Program-made: the position numbers and the translations under genes
NCBI GenBank assembly: GCA_937925715.1
Contig: CALAMG010000035.1
Coordinates: 1-64,000, forward strand
Length of the DNA: 64,000 nucleotides
Source: an uncultured Collinsella sp.
GTDB taxonomy: Bacteria; Actinomycetota; Coriobacteriia; Coriobacteriales; Coriobacteriaceae
Direction of reading: 5' to 3'
Notes under the pieces: generated by a model
Told to the model about the DNA's origin: nothing
Databases searched by the model: none
What the model saw: only the letters and a program-made list of their open reading frames with translations
In this document: positions 42,588-50,600 of the stretch, one piece after another
How positions within the stretch are numbered: position 1 is the stretch's first letter
Layout: every line of letters begins with the position of its first letter

Positions 42588-44552
42588 ATGGCAGAGAACC
42601 AGAACGCCGCCGATCAGGCATCGACGCTCAACGACGAGCGCGCCACCCGCCTGGCCAAGCGCGCCGCCCTGTTCGAGGCGGGCCAGAACCCCTATCCCGA
42701 GCACTCTGAGCTTGAGGACTACGTCGCCGATATCGAGGCTAAGTACGCCGAGCTTGCCGATGGCGAGGACACCGAGGACGTCGTGAAGATCGCTGGCCGT
42801 GTGGTCGCCAAGCGCGGTCAGGGCAAGATCATGTTCATCGTCGTGCGCGATGCGACTGCCGAGATTCAGCTGTTCTGCCGCATCAACGACATGGACGAGG
42901 CTGCCTGGAGTACGCTCAAGGCCCTCGACCTGGGCGACATCCTGGGCGTGACCGGCGTGGTCGTGCGCACCCAGCGTGGCCAGCTTTCCGTTGCCCCTAA
43001 GAGCGCGACCCTGCTTGCCAAGGCCGTTCGTCCGCTGCCCGAGAAGTTCCACGGTCTTTCCGATAAGGAGACCCGCTATCGCCAGCGCTATGTCGACCTG
43101 ATCGCCAACGACGACGTTCGCGAGACCTTCCGTAAGCGTTCGCAGATTCTCTCCACCTTCCGTCGCTTTATGGAGTCCGACGGCTACATGGAGGTCGAGA
43201 CCCCCATTCTGCAGACCATCCAAGGCGGCGCTACTGCCAAGCCGTTCATTACCCACTTCAACGCGCTCGATCAGGAGTGCTACCTGCGTATTGCCACCGA
43301 GCTGCACCTCAAGCGCTGCATCGTCGGTGGTTTTGAGCGCGTGTTCGAGATCGGCCGCATCTTCCGTAACGAGGGCATGGACCTTACCCACAACCCCGAG
43401 TTCACCACGATGGAGGCCTACCGTGCCTTCTCCGACCTCGAGGGCATGAAGGCACTCGCCCAAGGTGTCATCAAGGCTGCCAACAAGGCCATCGGCAACC
43501 CCGAGGTCATCGAGTACCAGGGCCAGACCATCGACCTTTCTGGTGAGTGGGCCAGCCGTCCCATGACCGACATCGTCTCCGACGTGCTCGGCAAGCAGGT
43601 CACCATCGACACGCCGGTCGAGGAGCTTGCTGCCGCCGCGCGCGAGAAGGGCCTGGAGATCAAGCCCGAGTGGACTGCTGGCAAGATCATCGCCGAGATT
43701 TACGATGAGCTGGGCGAGGACACCATCGTCAACCCGACGTTCGTGTGCGATTACCCCATCGAGGTCAGCCCGCTTGCCAAGCGCTTTGAGGACGACCCGC
43801 GCCTGACGCACCGCTTTGAGCTGGTTATTGCCGGTCACGAGTACGCCAACGCGTTCTCCGAGCTCAACGACCCGGTCGACCAGGCCGAGCGCTTTGCCGC
43901 TCAGATGGCCGAGAAGGCCGGCGGTGACGACGAGGCCATGGAGTACGACGAGGACTACGTGCGCGCCCTCGAGTACGGTATGCCTCCCGCGGGCGGCATT
44001 GGCATTGGTATCGACCGCGTGGTCATGCTGCTTACCAACCAGGCTTCTATCCGCGACGTGCTGCTGTTCCCGCACATGAAGCCCGAGAAGGGTTTCCAGT
44101 CCGGTGCCGCTGCCGCCAAGGCTGCCGAGGCCGGCAACGCCGCGAGCCCGTTCGTTAAGTCGCTTAAGCCCACGCTCGATTACTCCAAGATCGCCGTTGA
44201 GCCGCTGTTTGAGGAGTTCGTCGACTTTGATACCTTCTCCAAGAGCGACTTCCGCGCTGTGAAGGTCAAGGCATGCGAGGCCGTCAAGAAGTCCAAGAAG
44301 CTGCTGAACTTTACGCTCGACGACGGTACCGGTACCGACCGCACCATCCTCTCCGGTATTCACGCTTATTACGAGCCCGAGGACCTGGTCGGCAAGACCT
44401 TGCTCGCCATCACCAACCTGCCTCCGCGCAAGATGATGGGCATCCCCAGCTGCGGCATGCTCATCAGTGCCATCCACGAGGAGGATGGTGAGGAGCGCCT
44501 CAACCTGATCCAGCTCGACGCCTCCATTCCCGCCGGCGCAAAGATGTACTAG
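42588..44552 (+). CDS. lysS: Lysyl-tRNA synthetase (class II) with C-terminal Trbp111/EMAPII-like domain
   Basis: 654 residues; ordinary bacterial LysRS is near 500. Residues 1-500 hold the OB-fold anticodon domain (KIAGRVVAKRGQGKIMFIVV) and the class II core: motif 2 FRNEGMDLTHNPEFTTMEAY and motif 3 GIGIGIDRVVML. After a linker of about 40 residues, residues about 545-654 (FDTFSKSDFRAVKVKACEAV, YYEPEDLVGKTLLAITNLPP, MMGIPSCGMLISA) form a tRNA-binding domain of the type usually at the end of MetRS. It should raise general tRNA affinity. No frameshift separates the parts. Confidence 0.93.
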   Translation: MAENQNAADQASTLNDERATRLAKRAALFEAGQNPYPEHSELEDYVADIEAKYAELADGEDTEDVVKIAGRVVAKRGQGKIMFIVVRDATAEIQLFCRINDMDEAAWSTLKALDLGDILGVTGVVVRTQRGQLSVAPKSATLLAKAVRPLPEKFHGLSDKETRYRQRYVDLIANDDVRETFRKRSQILSTFRRFMESDGYMEVETPILQTIQGGATAKPFITHFNALDQECYLRIATELHLKRCIVGGFERVFEIGRIFRNEGMDLTHNPEFTTMEAYRAFSDLEGMKALAQGVIKAANKAIGNPEVIEYQGQTIDLSGEWASRPMTDIVSDVLGKQVTIDTPVEELAAAAREKGLEIKPEWTAGKIIAEIYDELGEDTIVNPTFVCDYPIEVSPLAKRFEDDPRLTHRFELVIAGHEYANAFSELNDPVDQAERFAAQMAEKAGGDDEAMEYDEDYVRALEYGMPPAGGIGIGIDRVVMLLTNQASIRDVLLFPHMKPEKGFQSGAAAAKAAEAGNAASPFVKSLKPTLDYSKIAVEPLFEEFVDFDTFSKSDFRAVKVKACEAVKKSKKLLNFTLDDGTGTDRTILSGIHAYYEPEDLVGKTLLAITNLPPRKMMGIPSCGMLISAIHEEDGEERLNLIQLDASIPAGAKMY

Positions 44553-44554
44553 GG

Positions 44555-44584
44555 GGTTACGGCGTTTTACCAAACGCCGTAACC
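44555..44584 (+). repeat. TACC-loop hairpin, copy 2
   Basis: Perfect 13-bp stem GGTTACGGCGTTT / AAACGCCGTAACC with loop TACC, 2 nt after the lysS stop; same plan as 40040-40067 with compensatory stem changes. Confidence 0.7.
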
Positions 44585-44596
44585 GCTCGACGCTGC

Positions 44597-44696
44597 GCGA
44601 CGTCCAGAGCGACAATTTGTCATTCAAAAGGCAAGGCATGACCAGAAGGTCTATGCCTTGCCTTTTTCATGCCAACTTGTTCGCTCTGGACGTCGC
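44597..44696. repeat. 100-bp nested palindrome containing a terminator
   Basis: Outer perfect 16-bp arms GCGACGTCCAGAGCGA (44597-44612) / 44681-44696. Inside, AAAGGCAAGGCAT (44627-44639) / ATGCCTTGCCTTT (44653-44665) plus TTTTT makes a good rho-independent terminator for lysS. Confidence 0.75.
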
Positions 44697-44732
44697 TCGC
44701 TGTCCGTCCTCTATCTGCGGTGTTGCCCTGGT

Positions 44733-44760
44733 TGGCACTTAGGGACGTTCCTCTTGTGCC
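44733..44760. repeat. Short GGGAC-loop hairpin
   Basis: GGCAC (44734-44738) / GTGCC (44756-44760) around AGGGACGTTCCT. A likely relative of the GGGACAGG family, with GTTC in place of AGGT. Confidence 0.4.
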
Positions 44761-44778
44761 GGCACTTGGGTACAGTCC

Positions 44779-44832
44779 AGTCATTGGGGACGTTCTTAAA
44801 CGACTAGCCGTTTAAGAACGTCCCCAATGACT
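44779..44832. repeat. Perfect 24-bp palindrome with GGGGACGTTC
   Basis: AGTCATTGGGGACGTTCTTA continuing to 44802 is mirrored exactly by 44809-44832, with ACTAGC between. It lies 108 bp before the ThrE-type gene. The rest of the 44553-44939 spacer shows no open frame. Confidence 0.8.
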
Positions 44833-44939
44833 ACTTAATGGCTATTGCGCACATGGCTCGCATGACAGCCGTCTCTTTTATGTTTCCTTTAGCCGTTGCT
44901 GCCTAGGATGGGGTTAGTCGGTAGGAAGGGAGTGCCTGT

Positions 44940-46508
44940 ATGGACGATGCGAGCGAGCGTGCTATCGAAGAGGACATGCTCGATCAGTTCAATTACTTTG
45001 ATGATGAGGACGAGGAGCTGATCGACCGTCGCGAGCCAGCGCCGCTTGATTCCTTTGATCTGGTCGATGAAGAGCCCGACGAGGACGAGGGCGAATCGGC
45101 GGAGCCCTCACAGCCTTCGCGCCTTGACTCGCTGCTTTCGAGAGCCCCCATGCACCACGGTGTCCGTGCCGGCGCGCTCCATATGAAAACTGACTGGCAC
45201 CAGATCGTGACGGCAGGCGATGAACTTGCCGTCGATGCGCCGCTCACCGATAAATCATCCATCATCTGCCGCACCGGTATGCTTATGCTCGCGAGTGGAA
45301 CGGGTGCCTGGCGCGTGCGCGATACCATGAATCGTGTTGCTGACGTGCTCGGCGTCACAATTCACGTCGACCTGAGTCTCCTATCGTTTGAGTGCACCTG
45401 CATCGAAGATGGCCACTGCTTTAACGAGGTCGTCAGCTTGCCCACAACCGGCGTCAATACCCATCGCATTTGGATGATGGAGAGTTTCCTCAAGGAAATC
45501 GAGACCTATGGTCGTCGCTTCACGGTGCACGAGTATCACGAGATGCTCAAGACCGTTGAGAGTTCAAAACCTGATTACGCGCCTTGGCAACAGGGCCTTG
45601 CGGCGGCCTGCGCCTGTGGCGCCTTTGTCTTTTTACTTGGTGGCGGTCCTATTGAGATGGCATGCGCGTTCGTGGGCGCGGGTGTCGGCAACTTTGCCCG
45701 CTCCCATATTCTCAAGCAAGGCCTTGGTCAGTTCAGCGCGCTGACGACCGGCGTTGCGCTCGCTTGCGTTTCGTATCTGCTGGCATTGCTCGGCCTTGGC
45801 CAGGTCATACCGGGGGCAATGTCGCACCAAGAAGGCTATATCGGCGCCATGCTCTTTGTGATTCCCGGCTTTCCACTCATTACGGCAGGCCTCGACATCG
45901 CTAAGCTCGACATGCGAAGCGGTATCGAGCGCCTTTCATATGCCGTATCGATTATTGTGATGGCGACCCTCGTAGGTTGGATGGTTGCCGAGTGTGTTGG
46001 CCTGGCGCCGGACGACTTTGCCCCACTGGGCCTTTCGCCGCTTGCCCTTACGCTCCTGCGCGTGGTGATGAGCTTCGTTGGCGTATTCGGCTTCTCGGTG
46101 ATGTTCAACAGCCCGGTAAAGATGGCCGCGGCAGCTGGGTTGATCGGCGCCGTGTCCAATACCCTGCGTCTGACCCTTGTCGATGCGCCGACGATGATTC
46201 CCTTCCTGGGCCTCAGCACGGGAATGCCTCCCGAGGCAGCAGCGTTTATCGGCGCGCTGGTATCGGGGCTGCTCGCAAGCTTGGCTGAAGTCAAGCTCAC
46301 CTACCCGCGCATCGCCCTCACGGTGCCTTCGATTGTCATTATGGTGCCGGGCTTGTATCTGTATCGCTCGATGTATTACATGTGCACCTTCGACACGGTC
46401 AATATGCTCGGCTGGTTTGTGCGCGCAGTGCTCATCGTAGCGTTTCTGCCCGTTGGACTGGGTGTGGCGCGTACGCTCACCGACCCTCGCTGGCGCCACA
46501 CCAGCTAA
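44940..46508 (+). CDS. ThrE-family threonine/serine exporter
   Basis: 522 residues. An unusually acidic N-terminal region of about 80 residues leads into the soluble DUF1212-type domain (ICRTGMLMLASGTGAWRVRD, hydrolase-like half) and then about ten membrane spans ending in the second, DUF3815-like, half. In Corynebacterium the single-chain ThrE exports threonine and serine by proton exchange. This protein has the same two-part, single-chain form. ATG 44940 is preceded by GGAAGGGAG. Confidence 0.87.
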   Translation: MDDASERAIEEDMLDQFNYFDDEDEELIDRREPAPLDSFDLVDEEPDEDEGESAEPSQPSRLDSLLSRAPMHHGVRAGALHMKTDWHQIVTAGDELAVDAPLTDKSSIICRTGMLMLASGTGAWRVRDTMNRVADVLGVTIHVDLSLLSFECTCIEDGHCFNEVVSLPTTGVNTHRIWMMESFLKEIETYGRRFTVHEYHEMLKTVESSKPDYAPWQQGLAAACACGAFVFLLGGGPIEMACAFVGAGVGNFARSHILKQGLGQFSALTTGVALACVSYLLALLGLGQVIPGAMSHQEGYIGAMLFVIPGFPLITAGLDIAKLDMRSGIERLSYAVSIIVMATLVGWMVAECVGLAPDDFAPLGLSPLALTLLRVVMSFVGVFGFSVMFNSPVKMAAAAGLIGAVSNTLRLTLVDAPTMIPFLGLSTGMPPEAAAFIGALVSGLLASLAEVKLTYPRIALTVPSIVIMVPGLYLYRSMYYMCTFDTVNMLGWFVRAVLIVAFLPVGLGVARTLTDPRWRHTS

Positions 46509-46541
46509 TTGGTACAAGGGGGACAGGTTACTTTGCACCAA
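46509..46541 (+). repeat. GGGACAGG 3'-UTR hairpin, copy F
   Basis: TTGGTACAA (46509-46517) / TTGCACCAA (46533-46541) around GGGGGACAGGTTACT, starting on the base after the exporter stop codon. Confidence 0.7.
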
Positions 46542-46544
46542 ATG

Positions 46545-46611
46545 AGTTGTGGTGAAATAGGGACTGAATTGCTGCTTAAAGGGTCAAAACAGTCCGTATT
46601 CCACCGCAACT
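46545..46611. repeat. Palindromic element with GTGGTGAAATAG ends, copy 2
   Basis: 21-bp arms AGTTGTGGTGAAATAGGGAC(T) (46545-46565) / 46591-46611 with a few mismatches, 25 bp between. Same ends and same arrangement as 19347-19413. Confidence 0.75.
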
Positions 46612-46727
46612 TATGGGGTCGGGGGATTATCGGTGCCCTGCATCTTCATAAACTCAACGCTTACGAAGCGCATGCGTTTCGTGCTAGGCTGGTTCCACCA
46701 CATAAGTAGTCGCAGACGCGCGTACCA

Positions 46728-46778
46728 CGGGCGGGCGAGATGAAGTTCCAACAGCTCCATCTTGCCCGCCCGTTTTTG
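46728..46778 (+). terminator. Terminator upstream of the DUF2798 gene
   Basis: 15-bp stem starting CGGGCGGGCGAGATG (46728-46742) / 46758-46772 with one mismatch, then TTTTTG. It ends the preceding transcript or acts as a leader attenuator for the next gene. Confidence 0.75.
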
Positions 46779-46821
46779 TTGCGTGGCGCCGCGGTACAAC
46801 ACAGAGAGGAATCTGCCCTTT

Positions 46822-47370
46822 ATGCCTATCAACAAACGAGAGAGCCTGCTGTTCACCTTTATCATGTGCTTTTGCATGGTGCTCTGGATGAGCATCTACA
46901 ACGTTGCCCTGCAGCACGGGGCCATCAACGGCGAGGTCGTTGCCACTGCGTGGCTCGGCTTCCCCGTTGCCTACATTTTTGCCATGTGCTGCGACTGGTT
47001 CGTCGCCAGCCCGCTCGCCAAGGGTTTCGCCTTTAAGTACTTGGTCACGCCGGGCAAGAGCTCGCCACTTGCCATGACGCTCGCCGTCAGCTCCTGCATG
47101 GTCGTTCCCATGGTCATCATCATGTCGCTGTACGGTGCCTGTGAGGGTCTGACGCACATGCCCGGCGGCATCCTTGCGAACCTGTATTCCGTGCCCGCGA
47201 TCTGGATGATCAACATCCCGCATAATTTTGTGATGGCGCTGCCGTGGAACCTTTTGGTAGCCGGTCCGATTTCCCGCTTCGTCTTCCGTCGCGCCTTCCC
47301 TGTGGGGACGGTTTTCGAGGAGGAGCACGCCGAGCTCTTGGAGCAGGCTATGGCTCCTGAGTGCGAGTAG
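46822..47370 (+). CDS. DUF2798-like four-span membrane protein
   Basis: 182 residues with four hydrophobic segments and little else; two similar halves (ESLLFTFIMCFCMVLWMSIY and SPLAMTLAVSSCMVVPMVII) suggest an internal repeat of a two-helix unit, as in DUF2798. The Asn-rich helix ends (SIYNVALQHG, NIPHNFVMALPWN) are typical. No function known. ATG 46822 has AGAGAGGA upstream; the frame is open further back without a ribosome site. Confidence 0.75.
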   Translation: MPINKRESLLFTFIMCFCMVLWMSIYNVALQHGAINGEVVATAWLGFPVAYIFAMCCDWFVASPLAKGFAFKYLVTPGKSSPLAMTLAVSSCMVVPMVIIMSLYGACEGLTHMPGGILANLYSVPAIWMINIPHNFVMALPWNLLVAGPISRFVFRRAFPVGTVFEEEHAELLEQAMAPECE

Positions 47371-47536
47371 CTCGCTTAGGGATCTGCTGAGCGCGGGCGA
47401 CTTGCTTGGTTGGAGCCCTAAGCGTGGATAGCTCTCTCGGCGACATCGCGGGCGTGAGCGGTGCGCATGACCGGAGGGCCCGTGCTGCTCCGTTGCCCGA
47501 CGTGCTAGCGCGCAGAACAATCTGTTGGTGCATTCG

Positions 47537-47570
47537 GCGGCTGCTGAAGCGTTTCGGCAGCCGCTTTTTA
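47537..47570 (+). terminator. Terminator after the DUF2798 gene
   Basis: GCGGCTGCTGAA / TTCGGCAGCCGC 12-bp stem, loop of 4, then TTTTTAT. Between 47371 and 47536 I see nothing codable. Confidence 0.88.
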
Positions 47571-47581
47571 TACGGAGTTTA

Positions 47582-47602
47582 AATACAACAGTCTGTTGTA
47601 TT
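47582..47602. promoter_or_regulatory. TetR-type palindromic operator
   Basis: Perfect 10-bp arms AATACAACAG and CTGTTGTATT with a 1-nt spacer, 50 bp before the giant activase gene. TATATC at 47614-47619 is a plausible -10, so the palindrome would cover the -35 region. The TetR-family gene at 52075 is the obvious candidate to bind it. Confidence 0.7.
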
Positions 47603-47651
47603 ACGTAGAGTGGTATATCTCTAGCGGGAAAAATGCGAGAGACGGAGCATT

Positions 47652-50600
47652 ATGGCGTTGCTAGTAGGACTGGACGTAGGGTCGACGACGACCAAAGTTT
47701 ACGCGATGCACGAGGATATGACCGAGGCGTGGTGGGGATATCGCCGCCACGGGGCGTGTCAGACAGCGAGCGTGCGCGCCATGCTCGGCGAGCTCGCCGA
47801 GCGCTTTCCCCATGAGTCACTGCGCGTTGCGGTGACCGGCTCGGGTGCGCGCGATATCGCGACCGCGCTGGGCGCCTCGTACGTTCAGGAGGTGGTCGCC
47901 AACGCGCTCGCGATCAGCAGGTTCTATCCGCAGACGCGCTGCGCCATCGAGCTGGGCGGCCAAGACGCCAAGATGATCTTCTTCCGCACCAACGATAAGG
48001 GAGACATCGAGGTTGCCGACATGCGCATGAACGGCTCGTGCGCAGGCGGTACCGGTGCATTTATCGACGAGATGGCAAAGCTCATGGGGGTCGGCACCGA
48101 ATCGGGCGAGTTCGAGCAGCTCGCAAGCCGGGGAACGACCGTCCACGAGGTCTCGGGCCGCTGCGGCGTGTACGCAAAGACCGATATCCAGCCGCTGCTC
48201 AACGAGGGCATTCCTACCACCGACCTGGCGCTTTCGGCGCTTCACGCGGTCGCCCGCCAAACGATCGGCGGTCTGGCCCAGGGTATCGACATCGAGCCGC
48301 CGGTAATCTTCGAGGGCGGTACGCTCGCCTACAACCCCACACTGGTCCGCGTGTTCCGGGAGCAACTGAATCTATCGGACGATCAGGTTATCGTCCCGCG
48401 CGATCCGCAGATCATGGTCGCGCGCGGTGCCGCCCTGTCGCTGACCGACATGTTCGCATCGTCCCAACCGATCGACCTTCCCGACGCTTTTGTCCGGCTG
48501 GATAAGCTCGAGACGGTCGCGCCCGCAAGCGGGGAGGGACGTCTTGCCCAGCCCTTTTTTGCCACACCTGCCGAGCAGGCGGATTTTACGGCACGCCATG
48601 GCAAAGAGACGCCGGCAAAGGGTCCGGATGCGTATGCGCCCGGAGAGACGGTGCGTGTGGCGCTCGGTATCGATTCGGGGAGCACGACGACCAAGTTCGC
48701 CCTGGTCGATGAGGCGGGTGAGCTTGTCGATTCGTTCTACGCGTCTAATAACGGCAGACCGCTCGACGTCGCCCAACAGGGTCTTGTCAGCTTGAAGAAC
48801 CGCTGGGAGACAGCGGGAGTCACGCTTGCGATCGATGCCGTGGGCACCACGGGATACGGCGAGGAGCTTTTCGCGCGCGCGTTCCACGCCGACTACCATA
48901 CGGTCGAGACGGTCGCGCACGCCCGCGCCGCGTGCGCATGCGTTCCCGATGCGACCTTCGTGCTCGACATCGGCGGACAGGATATGAAGGCCATCTGGCT
49001 CAACCACGGCGTGCTGACCGATATCGTCGTCAACGAGGCGTGCTCTGCGGGCTGCGGCTCGTTCCTCGAGGGTTTTGCCAAAAACCTCGGAATAGCCGTT
49101 GAGGATATCGCGACCGAGGCATTTTCGTCCAAAGCCCCCGCCGTTCTCGGCAGCCGCTGCACGGTGTTCATGAACAGCAGCGTCGTTTCCGAGCAGCGGC
49201 GCGGTAAGGGTCCGGGCGACATCATGGCCGGTCTCTGCCGTTCGATTATCGAGAACGTGTTCACCAAGGTCATTCGCGTTTCAAATCTCAACCGTCTGGG
49301 CGACAAAGTCGTCGTCCAGGGCGGCACGTTCCGAAACGACGCGGTGCTGCGCGCATTCGAGCAGTATCTGGGCAAACCCGTCACGCGTGCGCCCCACCCG
49401 GGGCTGATGGGCGCTATCGGTATCGCCCTGCTCGCGCGCGAGGAATGCCGCAAGGGCGACGCCGGCACGTCGTTTATCGGGCTCGATGCCGTGGAGCGCT
49501 TCGAGCATCGCGAGTTCGGCGGCGTTACCTGCCGTCGGTGCAACAACCGCTGCCAGCGCGCGGTCGTGGCATTTGGCGACGGCTCGCTTTACGTCACGGG
49601 CAATCGCTGCCCGCGCGGCGGCGCCATCTCATGGGATGAGCTCGTGCGCGAGGTTCCCGCGGCGGAGGAGCTGCGTCCGCAGGGTGCTTGCGAGGCACAG
49701 GCACCCGGCACGGGGCGCGACCGGACCGCGGCTGTCCCCAATCTCTTTGTCGACCGCGAGAAGCTGCTGTTCGAGTCGTACCCCACGGTTCCCGTCAGCG
49801 GGGGGCGCGATGTCACGATCGGCATTCCCCGTGTGCTCGAGTTCTGGGACACTATGCCGTTCTGGTCGACGTTCTTCAGCACGCTCGGCTTTAAGGTGCG
49901 CGTCTCGGGACGCAGCACCAAGGCGATGTACGAGCGCGGTCTGGCGCACGTCACATCCGACACCGTGTGCTTCCCGGCCAAGCTCGTCCACGGGCACATC
50001 CGCAATCTCGTCGACGCCGGCGTCGACCGCATCTTCATGCCCATCATCACGACGGTGCCCACCGAAAACACCGCCTCTACCAGCGAGTGGATGTGCGCCG
50101 TCGTAAAGGGATACCCCTACGTGATGCGCAATTCCGATAACCCGGAGGAGCGTTTCGGCGTTCCGTTCGATACGCCGCTGTTCCACTGGTACGACGAGGG
50201 CGACCGAAACCGCCAGCTCAAGGCGTGGTGCAAGGAGACCTTCGATATCGATGCCGACCTGGTTGCCAAGGCGACCGAGCAGGCGGACCGCGCGCAGGAG
50301 ACGTTTGAGAACCAGCTGCAGCTGCGCGGCAGGCAGGTGCTCGAGAACGTGCACGAGGACGGCGGCTACGCGGTGGTGATCGCTTCGCGCCCGTACCACA
50401 ACGACCCGCTGGTCAACCACGGGCTGCCCAAGCTCTTCTCTGAGCGCGGCATCCCCGTGCTGACGCCCGATGCGGTGCCGGGGGTCTGCAACGTCGATCT
50501 TTCCAACAGCCGCATCGACATCGTGAACAACTACCATGCGCGCATGCTGTCGTGCGCGGTCATCGTCGCATCGACGCCCGAGCTCGAGCTCGTGCAGATG

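Noticed and set aside
47515..47529. Second TetR operator AACAATCTGTT near the terminator
   Set aside because: Only 4-bp arms and placed before the terminator of the preceding gene; most likely chance.
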